A stretch of 64,000 nt of DNA from Hymenobacter lapidiphilus (GCF_003417065.2 NZ_QVLT01000024.1:1-64000), one strand, 5' to 3'; shown: positions 8,881-18,240, counted from the stretch's first letter. Notes: a model not told the origin generated them from the sequence alone. Translations and numbers: made by a program.

Positions 8881-11517
8881 TTACTTCCGCTTCGGGCGTA
8901 GCGCCAGGTAGTCGAGGAAGTACAGCACCTTGACTGACACCGAGTTGTTGTGGGGCGTGTTGAGCGTATTGTTGAAGTTGGTGAAGTACTGCGGCAGCGT
9001 CTCGTCGCCGGCCAGGTAGCTGGCATTGGCGTTTTTCCAGACCACGGTTATCTGCGAGCCGGGCGCGAACCACCACGAGAACACGGCATCCACGTTGAAG
9101 GCGCTGAAACTGTTGTCGCGGTTGCGCTGGTAGCTCACGCCCTCCTCCTCACCCCCGGGGTTCAGGCGCGAAAAGTCGCGGTAGCGGGCCACGCTCACGT
9201 AGTGGCGGGTGCGCACCGTGAACGACATGCGGTTGGTGAACGTGTAGCTGGCCGACACCGTGTTGGTGGTGGTGATACGGCGGCGGCGGCCCAGAATTAC
9301 GTCGGCCACGCCGTTCTGAATAAACGGCTGGTCCTGGGGCTCGCCGCTCCTCAGGCCGCCGGCGTAGCCGATTTCGTTGCGGCGCAGCGACCAGTTGAAA
9401 TTGTAGCGGAACGAGAGCTGGTTGGTGACCCGGTAGCGCGGACTGAGGCCCACATCGTAGCCGTCGCGGCCGGTGCGCGCGCCATCGGCCGCGAACCAGC
9501 GACCGGCCAGGCTGAGGTCGTAGGCGAGCTTTTTGCGGTAGTCGGAGCTGCCGTAGCCGTTCACCCCAATATTGGCCGGGATGCGCACGTAGTACTGGCC
9601 CAGCGGCTGGCGGCGGGGCTCAAAGAAGTCGTGCTCGGCCAGGCTGCCGCTCAGGTTGCCCCCCAGCGAGAAGAAGTTTTTGGTGACGGTGGTGTTGAAG
9701 CCCGAGTAGAAACCCACGCTCTGGTAGCGGGTGGGCTTATAAAGCAGGTTCTGGTAGACGCCCAGAAACGTGTTGAGGCGGTTGAGCTTCCAGAACGGCT
9801 GGTACTTGTTGTAGCTCACGAAGGCCTCTTGATTGATGGAGTTATTGGAAAACAGGATGCCCAAGTCGTTCGGGTCGTAGGTGTCCGACTCGATGCCGTG
9901 GTTGAGGCTCCAGTTCCAGTTGCCGCTGATTTTGCCCACTTCAAGCGTGTATTTGTACCCGTCGCGGTTGTTGATCTGCTCCTCGGAGCCAAACACCGTG
10001 CCCCGGCGGCGCGAGTAGTTGGCCTGGCCCTTGAGGGCGTAACTATTGGCTTTGTTGGCGAAGCGGAACAGGCCGCCGGTTACGTTGGCGTCGTAGGTGC
10101 TGCCCTTGCGCGTTACGTTGGTGTTGATGAGCGAGACGTAGGAGTTGTTTTTGAGGCTCTGGTCGAGCACGAAGATGTTGTAGTTGGAAAACGGCTGTGT
10201 GAGCACCTCGCGCTGCTCGCCGCTGGTGCTGTCCTGCACGGTGGCGTACACGTCGTTGCTCAGGGCATTAAACAGGCCCACGCCCAGCCCGCTCTTGGTG
10301 CGGCCCGATATTTTGGTGGCGTTCAGCAGCCGCGTTACGCCGGGGTTGCTCACCACGTATTCGCCCTGCCGGATTTGCCCATCGGCCTCGGTAGTGCGGC
10401 CGCGCAGCTGCCCGTCCACGTTGTAAAAGCCCAGCGGCTGGCCACCCACCCGCCGCGAATAAAACAGCCCGCCCTTGTTAAACAGCTCGGTGCCCTCGGT
10501 GAAAAACTGCCGGTTCTCGTTGTACTGCACCTCGAAGGGCGACAGGTTGAGCACCTGATTATCGCTCTGCACCTGCCCGAAATCGGGCACCAGCGTGGCA
10601 TCGAGCGTGAAGCTCTCATTGATGCCCCATTTCACGTCGGCCCCACCGTTGAAGCTGGTGCTGGAATTGCGCTTGCCCTGCTCGTTGTAGGGGAAATGGT
10701 TGTAGTAAGTGGAAACGTAAGGCGTGAGCGAGAGGCGCAGCGGCGGCTTGATGTCGCGCAGGCCGCGCAGCTCGCCCCATTGGTTCACCAGGCCATCTAC
10801 CTGGGGCTTCACCTGGTTCCAAAAAAACTGCTGGCGGGTGCTCTGGCGCTGCCGCGCAAAGTTGATGCCCCACACCTGCTCGGCCGCGTCGCTGAAACGA
10901 ATAGCCGAGTACGGAATCCGGATTTCGGCTATCCAATCGTTACCCCGCAGCTTGGTCTGGCTCATCCACACGGCATTCCAGTTGAAATCTTCGCCCCCGG
11001 CGGGCGAGTAGCGGGCGTCAAGCTCCACGCCGCCGGGCGTCAGGAAAAAGCCGTAACCGTTGAGCTTGTCGTTATAGGTGTCGAGAAACACGGCGAAGTA
11101 GTCGGTGTTGCCCAAATCGTCGCGCTGGGTTAGCTCGCGGAAGATGGAATCGGGGCTCACATCGTGCATCACGGCCCCAATGTACAGGGCGGCATCGTCG
11201 TAGAGCAGACGCACCTCGGTGGCATGCTTTTCGGGCCGGCCGGGGGTGGGCCGGGTTTCGATGAAGTTGGTGGCTACCGGCGCTTCCCGCCAGACCGCCT
11301 CATCCAGCTCCCCATCAATTTTAATGACTTCGGTGATGCGCGTAGCCCGAAACTGGCGCTTCGGGGCCGGTAGGGCGGCGCTGTCGGCCACGGCGGTTTT
11401 GGGGCCGGCCGCCAGCTTCTGGGCGTGCGCCGGGCCAGCCAGCAGGAATAAAAATAGCAGACCCAACAGGGCACAATAAGGCTTCACAACGAATCGACGA
11501 GAGAGTAAAAAGATCAA
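8881..11517 (-). CDS. DUF5916 domain-containing protein with CBM9-like N-terminal domain
   Basis: 878 residues. The signal peptide region is ALLGLLFLFLLAGPAHAQ, near residues 16-33. Residues about 60-230 form a family 9 carbohydrate-binding-like domain (KIDGELDEAVWREAP, LYDDAALYIGAVMHD). The rest is the DUF5916 barrel, with motifs such as VPDFGQVQSDNQVLNLSPFE and RQFFTEGTELF that mark the family. It ends in a strand pattern expected of an outer-membrane barrel. The role is unknown. It follows the M56 gene on the same strand beyond an intrinsic terminator, so it is probably transcribed alone. Confidence 0.88.
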   Translation of the reverse strand: MIFLLSRRFVVKPYCALLGLLFLFLLAGPAHAQKLAAGPKTAVADSAALPAPKRQFRATRITEVIKIDGELDEAVWREAPVATNFIETRPTPGRPEKHATEVRLLYDDAALYIGAVMHDVSPDSIFRELTQRDDLGNTDYFAVFLDTYNDKLNGYGFFLTPGGVELDARYSPAGGEDFNWNAVWMSQTKLRGNDWIAEIRIPYSAIRFSDAAEQVWGINFARQRQSTRQQFFWNQVKPQVDGLVNQWGELRGLRDIKPPLRLSLTPYVSTYYNHFPYNEQGKRNSSTSFNGGADVKWGINESFTLDATLVPDFGQVQSDNQVLNLSPFEVQYNENRQFFTEGTELFNKGGLFYSRRVGGQPLGFYNVDGQLRGRTTEADGQIRQGEYVVSNPGVTRLLNATKISGRTKSGLGVGLFNALSNDVYATVQDSTSGEQREVLTQPFSNYNIFVLDQSLKNNSYVSLINTNVTRKGSTYDANVTGGLFRFANKANSYALKGQANYSRRRGTVFGSEEQINNRDGYKYTLEVGKISGNWNWSLNHGIESDTYDPNDLGILFSNNSINQEAFVSYNKYQPFWKLNRLNTFLGVYQNLLYKPTRYQSVGFYSGFNTTVTKNFFSLGGNLSGSLAEHDFFEPRRQPLGQYYVRIPANIGVNGYGSSDYRKKLAYDLSLAGRWFAADGARTGRDGYDVGLSPRYRVTNQLSFRYNFNWSLRRNEIGYAGGLRSGEPQDQPFIQNGVADVILGRRRRITTTNTVSASYTFTNRMSFTVRTRHYVSVARYRDFSRLNPGGEEEGVSYQRNRDNSFSAFNVDAVFSWWFAPGSQITVVWKNANASYLAGDETLPQYFTNFNNTLNTPHNNSVSVKVLYFLDYLALRPKRK

Positions 11518-11652
11518 ATTAATCAGCAGAAAAAGCGGAAAAGCCAGCCACCTTACCGCGCCAAGCAGGCCTGAGCCTCCAGAGCCGGCGGCCTGCCGCC
11601 ATAGATGCGGCAGGCATCACAACCGTTGCCTGTTTTCGCGCAAAATTGCGGA

Positions 11653-11688
11653 TAAAAAAACCGGCCGCCGTTGCAGCAGCGGCCGGTT
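11653..11688 (-). terminator. Intrinsic terminator of the blaI-M56 operon
   Basis: On the minus strand, stem AACCGGCCGC / GCGGCCGGTT (arms 11659-11668 and 11679-11688) is followed by a run of seven T. It begins 14 bases after the stop of the M56 gene. Confidence 0.8.
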
Positions 11689-11701
11689 CGAGCGTATGGC
11701 C

Positions 11702-14198
11702 CTACTCGCTCACGGAAATCTGAATGTTGCGGCTGCTTTTACCGTCAGTCGCGGGCTCTACACCAAGCAGGCGGCGGTACCTGTTGGCCACGGCAGCCGG
11801 CTGCTGCTGGCCGTTTACGGTCATGGTTTTTGTGTTGAGCTGAAACTGAAAGCCCTTATCAGTAGCTCCAATCAGCCCGTCGCGGCGCAGCTCAGCCCGG
11901 ATTTCATCAGTAGTGAGCAGGGGTGGCGGAGGCGGCGCAGGCAGGGCCTGAGGAGCGGGCGGCATGGGCGGCATGGGCGGCATCCGGGAACCGACCACGT
12001 TGGTCGTCGCGCCCGAAGTCTGGTAGTTGAGATTGTACGCACCCCGCAGCGGCTGGCCCTGCTGCTGCTCTATCAGCCGCAGATACTTCTGCTGCACAGC
12101 GGCAGGCTGCTTCTTCCCGTTCACCGTCATGCCGCTGGCCGAAAGGCTGAGCTGCAGGTTGTTGGTGTTCTGGATGAGGTTGTCGCGGCGTAGCTCCTGC
12201 AGCAGGGCGGCGGTGCCTTTATCCCGGCGGGCCTGCTCCACGTCGCGGCGGGCCTGGTCGGCATCCCGGCGGGCCTGGTCGGCGTCGCGCCGGTTCTGTT
12301 CAGCGTCCCGGCGGGTTTGGTCGGCGTCGCGCCGGGCTTGCTCCGCGTCGCGGCGGGCCTGCTCCTGGGCTTCGCGGATATCCTGCCTGACATCGCGCCG
12401 CTGCTGGATCAGGTCTTCCTCCCGCGCCTGCTGCCGTTCGCGCATGGCCTCCACCTGCTCCTGCAGCAGCGCCCGCTCCTCGTCGGTACGGGCCGATTTG
12501 ACAGCGGCCTCCAGCTCCTTCTCCGCCTGAGCAAAAGCGTTGTGGGTGATGTCGTCAATATCCATCTCCCCTACCGCCCGCTGGGCCTCCGCCAGCGCCA
12601 GCGCCGACAGCTCCTGCGCATCGGCGGCGCTGGGGGCATTACCGCTCACGGACGCCCGATTCATGCGCAACGACAACTCTTCCAGGCGCTGCTGCGCGCT
12701 GGTTTGAGGCGGCCCGCTGGTCCGGTTCGCACGGCTATCGAGCTGCACTACATCCACTTGGTCGCCCTTTTTGCGGGCCGGGGCGATGTCAATCGGCTGC
12801 CCGTCCACGAACAGTTCCGTCAGGCGGCCCTTCTTATCACGCTTGATGATGACCGTGCCGGCATCGTCGCCGCGGCGGCCGGCCCGCGACCAACGCATAA
12901 GCCGCGGGTTGCGAATAGTGTCGAAGCTTATTTCGGTGCTGCCCAGGCGGGCCCGGGCCTGCCCATCGGCCGACACACTCAGAATGCGCAGCGGCTCCTG
13001 GCGGCTGGTTGCGGCAGCCGGGGCCGGTGCCGCAGTCGGCGGCATTGGCCCCGGCAGAGTAGCGCGGCGCAGGGCGGCGGCCGGCTTGGCCAGCGTGGCG
13101 GCCAGCGAAGTAGCGGCCGGACGGGCCAACGCCACCGCGGTGCTCAGCACAACTACGCCTACCAGCACCACGCAGGCAGCCATAAAGCCCTCGGCAAACG
13201 TGGGCCGCTGCCGGCCCTGCACCAGCCGCCGAATGCGACCCAACACCGAGCCATCGGGCCCCAGCGCCGACAGTGCCAGACCCACCCCGACGGGCGCGGG
13301 GGCAGCCGTCAGCTCGGCCAGGGCAGCCAGGGCGCGGGCCACCGTGAGCGGGTTGCCGCCCACCAGGGCCGTGGCAACGTCGTCGCAGCAGTTTTCGCGC
13401 TCGGTGCGCAGGCAGGCAGCCATAAACCACACGCCCGGATGGTAAAACAGCACGGTTTCGGCTACGGCCTGCAGCAAATTCAGCAGATAGTCGCGGCGCT
13501 GTACGTGGGCCAGCTCGTGGGCCAATACTGCCTCCAGGTACGCCGTGCCCAGGCCCGTAACGGTACCCAGCGGCAGCAGCACCACCGGCCGCAGATGCCC
13601 CACCACCACCGGCACCTTCACAAGCGCCGATTCGAGCAGCTCTACGCGCTGCTTCAGGCCAGCGCGGTCGGCCAGCTCGGCTAGCCGCTCCTGCCACTCG
13701 GCGGCCAGCGGCTGCACCCGGTAGCGCCGCAAGCGCTGCACGTAGGCCAGGCTACCCAACAAGCGCAGCATCATCACCAGCAGCCCCATCAGCCACACGG
13801 TAACCAGTAGCGGCAGGTTGGCATCGAAATACGCGTGCCACGAGTCCAGCCAGCCGGGTGCGGGCGCGCGGCCAGCGAATTGGGACGCCGGGGCCGCAGC
13901 TACGGCAGCACCTGGCGCGGCTCCCATTTCGGCCGCCTGCATTACCGCAGTGGTAGCCGGGCCGGCGGGGGGGCGTCTGGTAGTAGTGGCGCCCGAAGGT
14001 GAGGCCGCACAGCAGCAGCAGCGTAATTAGGGCGGCGGCGGCGGTGCGGTAGCGCACCTGGGCCGAGTGGCGGCGCAGCAGCAGTAGCAGGCCGGCCAGC
14101 GCCAGCGCCACTACCGCTCCCTGCCAGAGCGAATGAAGCAGAGTCCAGCCCAGGGCCCGCACCAGGGCCGGAGGCAACATTTGTTCGAGCCAGTTCAT
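11702..14198 (-). pseudogene. M56 family (BlaR1-like) sensor metallopeptidase, one-base frameshift
   Basis: The first part (MNWLEQMLPPALVRALGW to about 13973) holds the first two membrane helices. The frame then changes at a run of seven G on the plus strand (13967-13973). Reading six restores QTPPAGPATTAVMQAAEMG and joins the rest without a gap. The downstream part has the zinc site HELAHVQRRD (codons 13519-13505), NCCDD and a further membrane helix. A long periplasmic tail follows, with a heptad-repeat coiled coil (QARRDAD-type, 12231-12377) and two copies of a short module (MTVNGKKQP and MTVNGQQQP). M56 proteins sense wall stress and cleave BlaI-type repressors. It overlaps blaI by four bases. 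The break is probably a base-calling error. Confidence 0.85.
12231..12377. repeat. 21-base tandem repeat inside the M56 gene
   Basis: Seven units of 21 bases encode a heptapeptide of the form QARRDAD/E on the minus strand. The units are diverged but keep the period exactly. The product is a highly charged helix, probably a coiled coil. Confidence 0.85.
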
Positions 14199-14614
14199 TG
14201 CGCAGAGTCGTTAGCGGGTGAGTTGGTATCGTTCTGAATCTCGATGTCGTTGAGCAGGCGGCGAATCTGGGCCAGCTCCTCGCGCGAGGTGCGGCGGTTG
14301 CCCAGCGCCTGCATCACCAGCTTCATGGCCGAGCCTCCGAAGGCGGCGTCCACGAACTTGTCGAGCAGCAGCCCCTGGGTTTCCTCCTCACGCACCGCCG
14401 CCCGGTATATATGGGTGCGGGTATCGTCGTCGCGCAGCACCAGCACCTTTTCGAGCATCAGCTGCAGCAGCTTGAGCGTGGTGGTGTAGCCGATTTCGCG
14501 GCGCTGGCTCAGCTCGTCGTTCACGAAGCGCACCGTGCTGGGGCCGTGCTGCCAAAGCACCTGCAAAATCTCCAGCTCCGATTCGGTGGGCTTGGGTATC
14601 ATCTTTCTAGTCAT
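14195..14614 (-). CDS. BlaI/MecI/CopY family transcriptional repressor
   Basis: 139 residues, the usual family length. The winged helix occupies residues about 5-75 (PTESELEILQVLWQ, VRFVNDELSQRREIGYTTTLKLLQLMLEKVLV), followed by the dimerisation helix and the EETQGLLLDKFVDAAFGGS segment that M56 peptidases typically cut. It acts as a dimeric DNA-binding repressor, here presumably of its own operon with the M56 gene, which it overlaps by four bases. Upstream lie three palindromes of the form TACGA-N6-TCGTA with a -7 promoter element between two of them. The start ATG at 14614 may be preceded by no Shine-Dalgarno site, as is usual in this phylum. Confidence 0.93.
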   Translation of the reverse strand: MTRKMIPKPTESELEILQVLWQHGPSTVRFVNDELSQRREIGYTTTLKLLQLMLEKVLVLRDDDTRTHIYRAAVREEETQGLLLDKFVDAAFGGSAMKLVMQALGNRRTSREELAQIRRLLNDIEIQNDTNSPANDSAQ

Positions 14615-14634
14615 TGTAAATCAGGCTATAGAAG

Positions 14635-14652
14635 GTACGACATTATTCGTAC
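14635..14652. promoter_or_regulatory. BlaI operator 1 (GTACGA-N6-TCGTAC)
   Basis: Perfect 6-bp arms around a 6-bp spacer, 21 bases upstream of blaI. Shares its TACGA-N6-TCGTA core with two further sites at 14661 and 14694. Confidence 0.7.
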
Positions 14653-14660
14653 TTCAAACA

Positions 14661-14680
14661 TATACGAAACATATCGTATA
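14661..14680. promoter_or_regulatory. BlaI operator 2 (TATACGA-N6-TCGTATA)
   Basis: Seven-base perfect arms around a six-base spacer. It covers the expected transcription start of the promoter whose -7 element is at 14683-14690, so binding here would block initiation. Confidence 0.72.
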
Positions 14681-14682
14681 TC

Positions 14683-14690
14683 CAAATATA
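14683..14690 (-). promoter_or_regulatory. -7 promoter element for blaI (TATATTTG on the minus strand)
   Basis: Matches TAnnTTTG exactly and lies between operators 2 and 3, 69 bases before the blaI start. No clean -33 TTTG is visible. Confidence 0.6.
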
Positions 14691-14693
14691 TAG

Positions 14694-14709
14694 TACGAAA
14701 TAAATCGTA
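14694..14709. promoter_or_regulatory. BlaI operator 3 (TACGA-N6-TCGTA)
   Basis: Third palindrome of the set, located in the spacer between the -7 and -33 regions of the blaI promoter. Distances between site centres are 27 and 31 bases. Confidence 0.68.
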
Positions 14710-14714
14710 TTTGC

Positions 14715-14806
14715 TTTGAGAAGCTACAAGTCAGGCGCTAGAATCGAACGTCATCACCCGTGCTGAATGACGTTCGATTCTAGCGCCTGACTTGTAGCTT
14801 CTCAAA
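14715..14806. repeat. Perfect 40-bp inverted repeat after the TonB receptor gene
   Basis: Arms 14715-14754 and 14767-14806 are exact reverse complements with a 12-base loop. On the minus strand it starts three bases after the receptor's stop codon and ends in an A/T run, so it may act as a strong terminator that shields the blaI promoter. It shares only GAACGTCAT with the main repeat family. Confidence 0.85.
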
Positions 14807-14809
14807 AAA

Positions 14810-17335
14810 TTACTGCTGTCCTCCTTGCTGACCGCCGCCGCCTTTCGTGTCGTCGTTGCTGATGGTTTTGCGGCGCTTGGGGCCGCCCGACTTCGCGTCG
14901 CCGAAGCGGTAGGCCAAGCTCAGGCGCACGGCCCGGTTGTAGGCCCGGTACTCACTGGCTTCCTCGAAAAAGGGCGTCCGCAGGGTGCTACGGTAGCCCC
15001 AGTACTGGTTGAAAGGATTGGCCACGTTGAGCGTGAGGTCGGCCCGCTCCTTCCAGAACGTTTTCTTGGCTCCTACCGAGTAGTACAGGTTGGCCGAGCC
15101 AGTGCCCTGGATTTCGGGGTCGGGCAACGAACCGGCCAGGAAGGCCTGCACCATGAACTGCTTGGGCAGCTTGTAGGAAGTATTCAGGCTGAGGCCTGCC
15201 GTAACGCCTTCGCGGCGCAGGTTCAGCGCGCTGCTCCGGCGCGTGATGTAGCGCACATTGGGCCCGCCACTCAGGTCCCACCCTTTGGCTGGCTTTATTG
15301 AGCCGTACACATTCAGCTCGTAAAACGTGTTGGCCGCCACGTTGCGGTAGGTTTGCTCCGTGAGGTTGCGGACTGGGTCGAGTAGCCGGCTCACCTGCTC
15401 GATGGCGTTGCCCGTGCGCCGCACCGAGCCCGACACGCTCAGCGTAGCCGTTTTGATGCTCGTGTTGTAGCTCAACTCATACGAATCAGTTAACTCGGCA
15501 TCCAATTCGGGGTTACCGAAACGGATAACGTTGGGGTCCGACACGTCGCGGAACGGGTTGAGGTAGTAGATGTAGGGCCGGGTAATGCGGCGGCTGTAGG
15601 CTAGGCGCAGACTGCTCTCCTCGCTGAGTTTGAGCTGAGCGCTGCCGTTGGGCAGGGGCGTGTAGTAGCTGCGTGTAAAGCTCGTATCGGCACTGGTGCG
15701 GAAATCGGCTGTTAGGGCCGTGCGCTCCAGCCGGCCGCCGAGGCTCAGGCTCAGCTTTTTGCCCAGGCTAAAGGAGTACGTGGCGTAGGCGGCCTGCACG
15801 TCCTGCTGGTAGTCGAAGTTGGTGCCGCGGGCCGGCAGCTGGGTCGGCTCGCTGGTACCACGTTGCAGGCTGTCCACGCTCACCAGCGAGCCAGTGCTAC
15901 GCCAGATGGCCTTGAGGCCGGTTTCGAGCTTCTGCTTGTCACCCTTGCCCATCGGCTGCACGAAATCGGTCTGAATGGTACTTTCGGAGCCGGGCTGGCG
16001 GCCGCGGCTTTGTTCGCGGTAGCTGGCCTGAGCGGGGTCAAGGGGCACGAGGCGGTCATCGTACTGCTCGAAATTGTAGCCGTTGGTGCTGGGGTTGCCC
16101 GCGTACTGGCCCAGCACGCTCCACTCGCGGCCCTTCTGCTCGAAGGTGCGGGTGTAAGTGCCGGTCAGCTCGGTATTGAGGCCCGAAAACCGGTTACGGT
16201 TCTCGCGCACGAAGAGCTGCTCGGCCAGCGTGCCTACCAGCGGAGTCGTGCGGCTGCGCAGCGTCTGGTCGGAAGTGCCCCCGTAGCCATTAAGCGAGCC
16301 GGCCAACGAGAAGCTGTGGTGGTCGGCGGGGTCGAAATCGAGGCCCACCGAGCCGTAGTACCAGCCGCCATTGTTCTGGTTGTCGCTGTTTTGTTGCAGC
16401 AGGCTGGTAGCTGTGCCGCTTTCATCGAAGCTCGTCCGCTCGCGCAGGCTCTCACCGGGGTTGTACCACAGCCCGCCACCCAACGACGAAGTGAAACCCA
16501 GCTTGCCGGTGCGGAAGTTGAACGAGGAGTTGAGGCCGCTGTTGCGGTTGCCGGTGCTGGCGCTCAGCCGGCCGTTGGGCTTCTGCTGGACACCTTTCTT
16601 GAGCACGATGTTGATGATGCCGGCCGTACCCTCACCGTCGTATCTGGCGGGCGGGGTCGTAATTATCTCCACGCTCTGAATCTGCTCGGCTGGGATACTC
16701 TTCAGGGCCTCGGCCAGGTTTTTGGCCAGCGTGGGCGAAGGTTTGTTGTTGACAAGCACCCGGAAGTTACCCGAGCCGCGCATCTTCACGTTGCCGTCGC
16801 CATCAACGGCCAGTAGCGGGGCCTTGCGCAGTACGTCGGCCGCCGTGCCGCCGGCGTTGCTCAGGTCCTGGTCGGCGTTGTACACGAGGCGGTCGGGGCG
16901 CACGTCAATTATTGGCTTGGTGCCCGTTACCACTACTTCGCCCAGGGTGGTGCCGGCCGTCGGCAGCCGGAAGCTGCCTGCCTCAACAGTACCGGCTGTT
17001 ATGGCTATGGCCCGCGTACGGGTCGCGTAGCCCACGAAACTGGCTTGCAGGCGGTAGTTACCGGGCGTTAGCTTATCAAGCACAAAACGGCCCCGCTCAT
17101 CGGTGGCCGCGCCAGTTACGGGCTTGTTGTTGGCCGCGTCAGCCGGCAGCAATACCACCGTGGCGTAGGGTACCGGCAGGCCCTTAAGCGAGTCGAGCAC
17201 CATGCCCGTGAGGCGGCCAGTCGCGGCAGCGGCCGGAGCCGCCGGAGCCTGCTGGGCCCGGGCAGGGGCGGCGTACAGCAGGCCGCTCAGCAGCGGTAGC
17301 AGGCCAATCAATCTCCAGGTGTAGAAGTGGCGCAT
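14810..17335 (-). CDS. TonB-dependent receptor with carboxypeptidase-regulatory-like N-terminal domain
   Basis: About 841 residues. A signal peptide (MRHFYTWRLIGLLPLLSGLLYAAPARA) is followed by a carboxypeptidase-regulatory-like beta-sandwich (GRLTGMVLDSLKGLPVPYATV), a plug domain (ADVLRKAPLLAVDGDGNVKMRG, AEQIQSVEIITTPPARYDGEG) and a large barrel of the outer-membrane-beta-barrel (OMP_b-brl_3) family. The tail is unusual: after the last strand (RAVRLSLAYRFGD) it adds a basic stretch and a GGGGQQGGQQ end. No partner SusD gene is present, so this is not a polysaccharide-utilisation pair. The substrate is unknown. The start at 17335 gives the signal peptide; the frame stays open upstream to 17521 without support. 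Confidence 0.88.
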   Translation of the reverse strand: MRHFYTWRLIGLLPLLSGLLYAAPARAQQAPAAPAAAATGRLTGMVLDSLKGLPVPYATVVLLPADAANNKPVTGAATDERGRFVLDKLTPGNYRLQASFVGYATRTRAIAITAGTVEAGSFRLPTAGTTLGEVVVTGTKPIIDVRPDRLVYNADQDLSNAGGTAADVLRKAPLLAVDGDGNVKMRGSGNFRVLVNNKPSPTLAKNLAEALKSIPAEQIQSVEIITTPPARYDGEGTAGIINIVLKKGVQQKPNGRLSASTGNRNSGLNSSFNFRTGKLGFTSSLGGGLWYNPGESLRERTSFDESGTATSLLQQNSDNQNNGGWYYGSVGLDFDPADHHSFSLAGSLNGYGGTSDQTLRSRTTPLVGTLAEQLFVRENRNRFSGLNTELTGTYTRTFEQKGREWSVLGQYAGNPSTNGYNFEQYDDRLVPLDPAQASYREQSRGRQPGSESTIQTDFVQPMGKGDKQKLETGLKAIWRSTGSLVSVDSLQRGTSEPTQLPARGTNFDYQQDVQAAYATYSFSLGKKLSLSLGGRLERTALTADFRTSADTSFTRSYYTPLPNGSAQLKLSEESSLRLAYSRRITRPYIYYLNPFRDVSDPNVIRFGNPELDAELTDSYELSYNTSIKTATLSVSGSVRRTGNAIEQVSRLLDPVRNLTEQTYRNVAANTFYELNVYGSIKPAKGWDLSGGPNVRYITRRSSALNLRREGVTAGLSLNTSYKLPKQFMVQAFLAGSLPDPEIQGTGSANLYYSVGAKKTFWKERADLTLNVANPFNQYWGYRSTLRTPFFEEASEYRAYNRAVRLSLAYRFGDAKSGGPKRRKTISNDDTKGGGGQQGGQQ

Positions 17336-17412
17336 GACTGAAGGAGTAGAAAAGTAGCGACGGGAAGAGTCCGTGAACCGGGCCGGGGTTGCCTGATTAG
17401 CAGCAAATAATG

Positions 17413-17458
17413 CAGTTGCCAGTCGTTGCACGGCCTGACAACAATCAACTGGCAACTG
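17413..17458. repeat. Short inverted repeat downstream of a DUF4097 gene
   Basis: Arms CAGTTGCCAGT (17413-17423) and its reverse complement (17448-17458) directly follow the stop codon of the DUF4097 gene on the minus strand. It could be a weak terminator between that gene and the TonB receptor gene. Confidence 0.5.
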
Positions 17459-17459
17459 A

Positions 17460-18194
17460 CTACTGGCTTTTGCGAAAAAACACGTTGCCGCTGATGGATT
17501 CGAGCCGAACGCGGGGGCCACCGCCAGCCAGCGTACCCCGCACCTCGTAGCCCACCAACGGATTCTCTTTGCGGTTGCTGAAAGTCACTTCCTGGTTGGT
17601 GAACACCTCGCCTGAAATTGATTTAAAGGCTACCTCGGCCCCGCGGCTGGCCGGCCAGCTCACATCCACGAAGCCACTAATACTTTTCAACTCCAGCGGC
17701 CCGGTCAGGCCCACTACGTCCACGTTGCCGCTGATGGTGTTGAGGCGCACGGTGGCGGTGGCGGGCAGCGTAATGTCGTAGGTGATGGTGGCGCACACGG
17801 CCGCCCGGCTGTCCTGGCCGTCGCGCCCATCGGTCCAGGAGCCGTAATAAGTAATGCCAGAGCCCTGGGCCGGACAGTCGCCGGGTTGGGCCTGGGCCAG
17901 CACCTGCTTATCGAGGGCCGCCGTAACAGTTACGGCGGCCGGGGTTTCGCGCAGGTCGAGCTGGAGCGCGTCGTTTAGCTTGTTTTGGTTGATTCTCACC
18001 GTGGCTCGCAGCCGCAACTGGTTGTCGGCGGCCGGTCGCAGCCGGATAATCGTGCCGTATTTGAGGTCCAGCACCACCGTCTGGCCGGCCGCCACGGCCG
18101 CCGCTTTGTCGATGGTTTTCTGGGCCCGGGCTACCGGCGCAACGGCTAGAACAAAGCCCGCTACGGCGCACAAATTCAGGAGAAAGCGTAGCAT
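17460..18194 (-). CDS. DUF4097-type secreted beta-helix protein (second of two)
   Basis: 244 residues. A signal peptide (MLRFLLNLCAVAGFVLAVAPVARAQ) precedes a repetitive beta-rich region typical of DUF4097 and related adhesin-like domains, with recurring ISG turns: TISGNVDV, SISGFVDV, SISGEVF and SISGNVFF, the last eight residues from the end. Such proteins often sit next to ECF sigma/anti-sigma pairs and are thought to be periplasmic or surface parts of envelope-stress loci. It shares its C-terminal pattern (ISGNV, two aromatic or branched residues, RK) with the neighbouring gene at 18241, which suggests duplication. Confidence 0.8.
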   Translation of the reverse strand: MLRFLLNLCAVAGFVLAVAPVARAQKTIDKAAAVAAGQTVVLDLKYGTIIRLRPAADNQLRLRATVRINQNKLNDALQLDLRETPAAVTVTAALDKQVLAQAQPGDCPAQGSGITYYGSWTDGRDGQDSRAAVCATITYDITLPATATVRLNTISGNVDVVGLTGPLELKSISGFVDVSWPASRGAEVAFKSISGEVFTNQEVTFSNRKENPLVGYEVRGTLAGGGPRVRLESISGNVFFRKSQ

Positions 18195-18240
18195 AGGAGG
18201 TAAGATTTAGGTGTAAAAATGTCTGGCTCGCACTATGCTG

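Noticed and set aside
8950..11133. A 727-residue plus-strand reading frame antisense to the DUF5916 gene
   Set aside because: Shadow frame of a high-GC gene; the minus strand has a complete known family, and the antisense reading has no signal peptide or motif.
17460..17521. Start of the TonB receptor at 17521, overlapping the DUF4097 gene
   Set aside because: The extra residues have no signal-peptide character; the ATG at 17335 starts a clear one.
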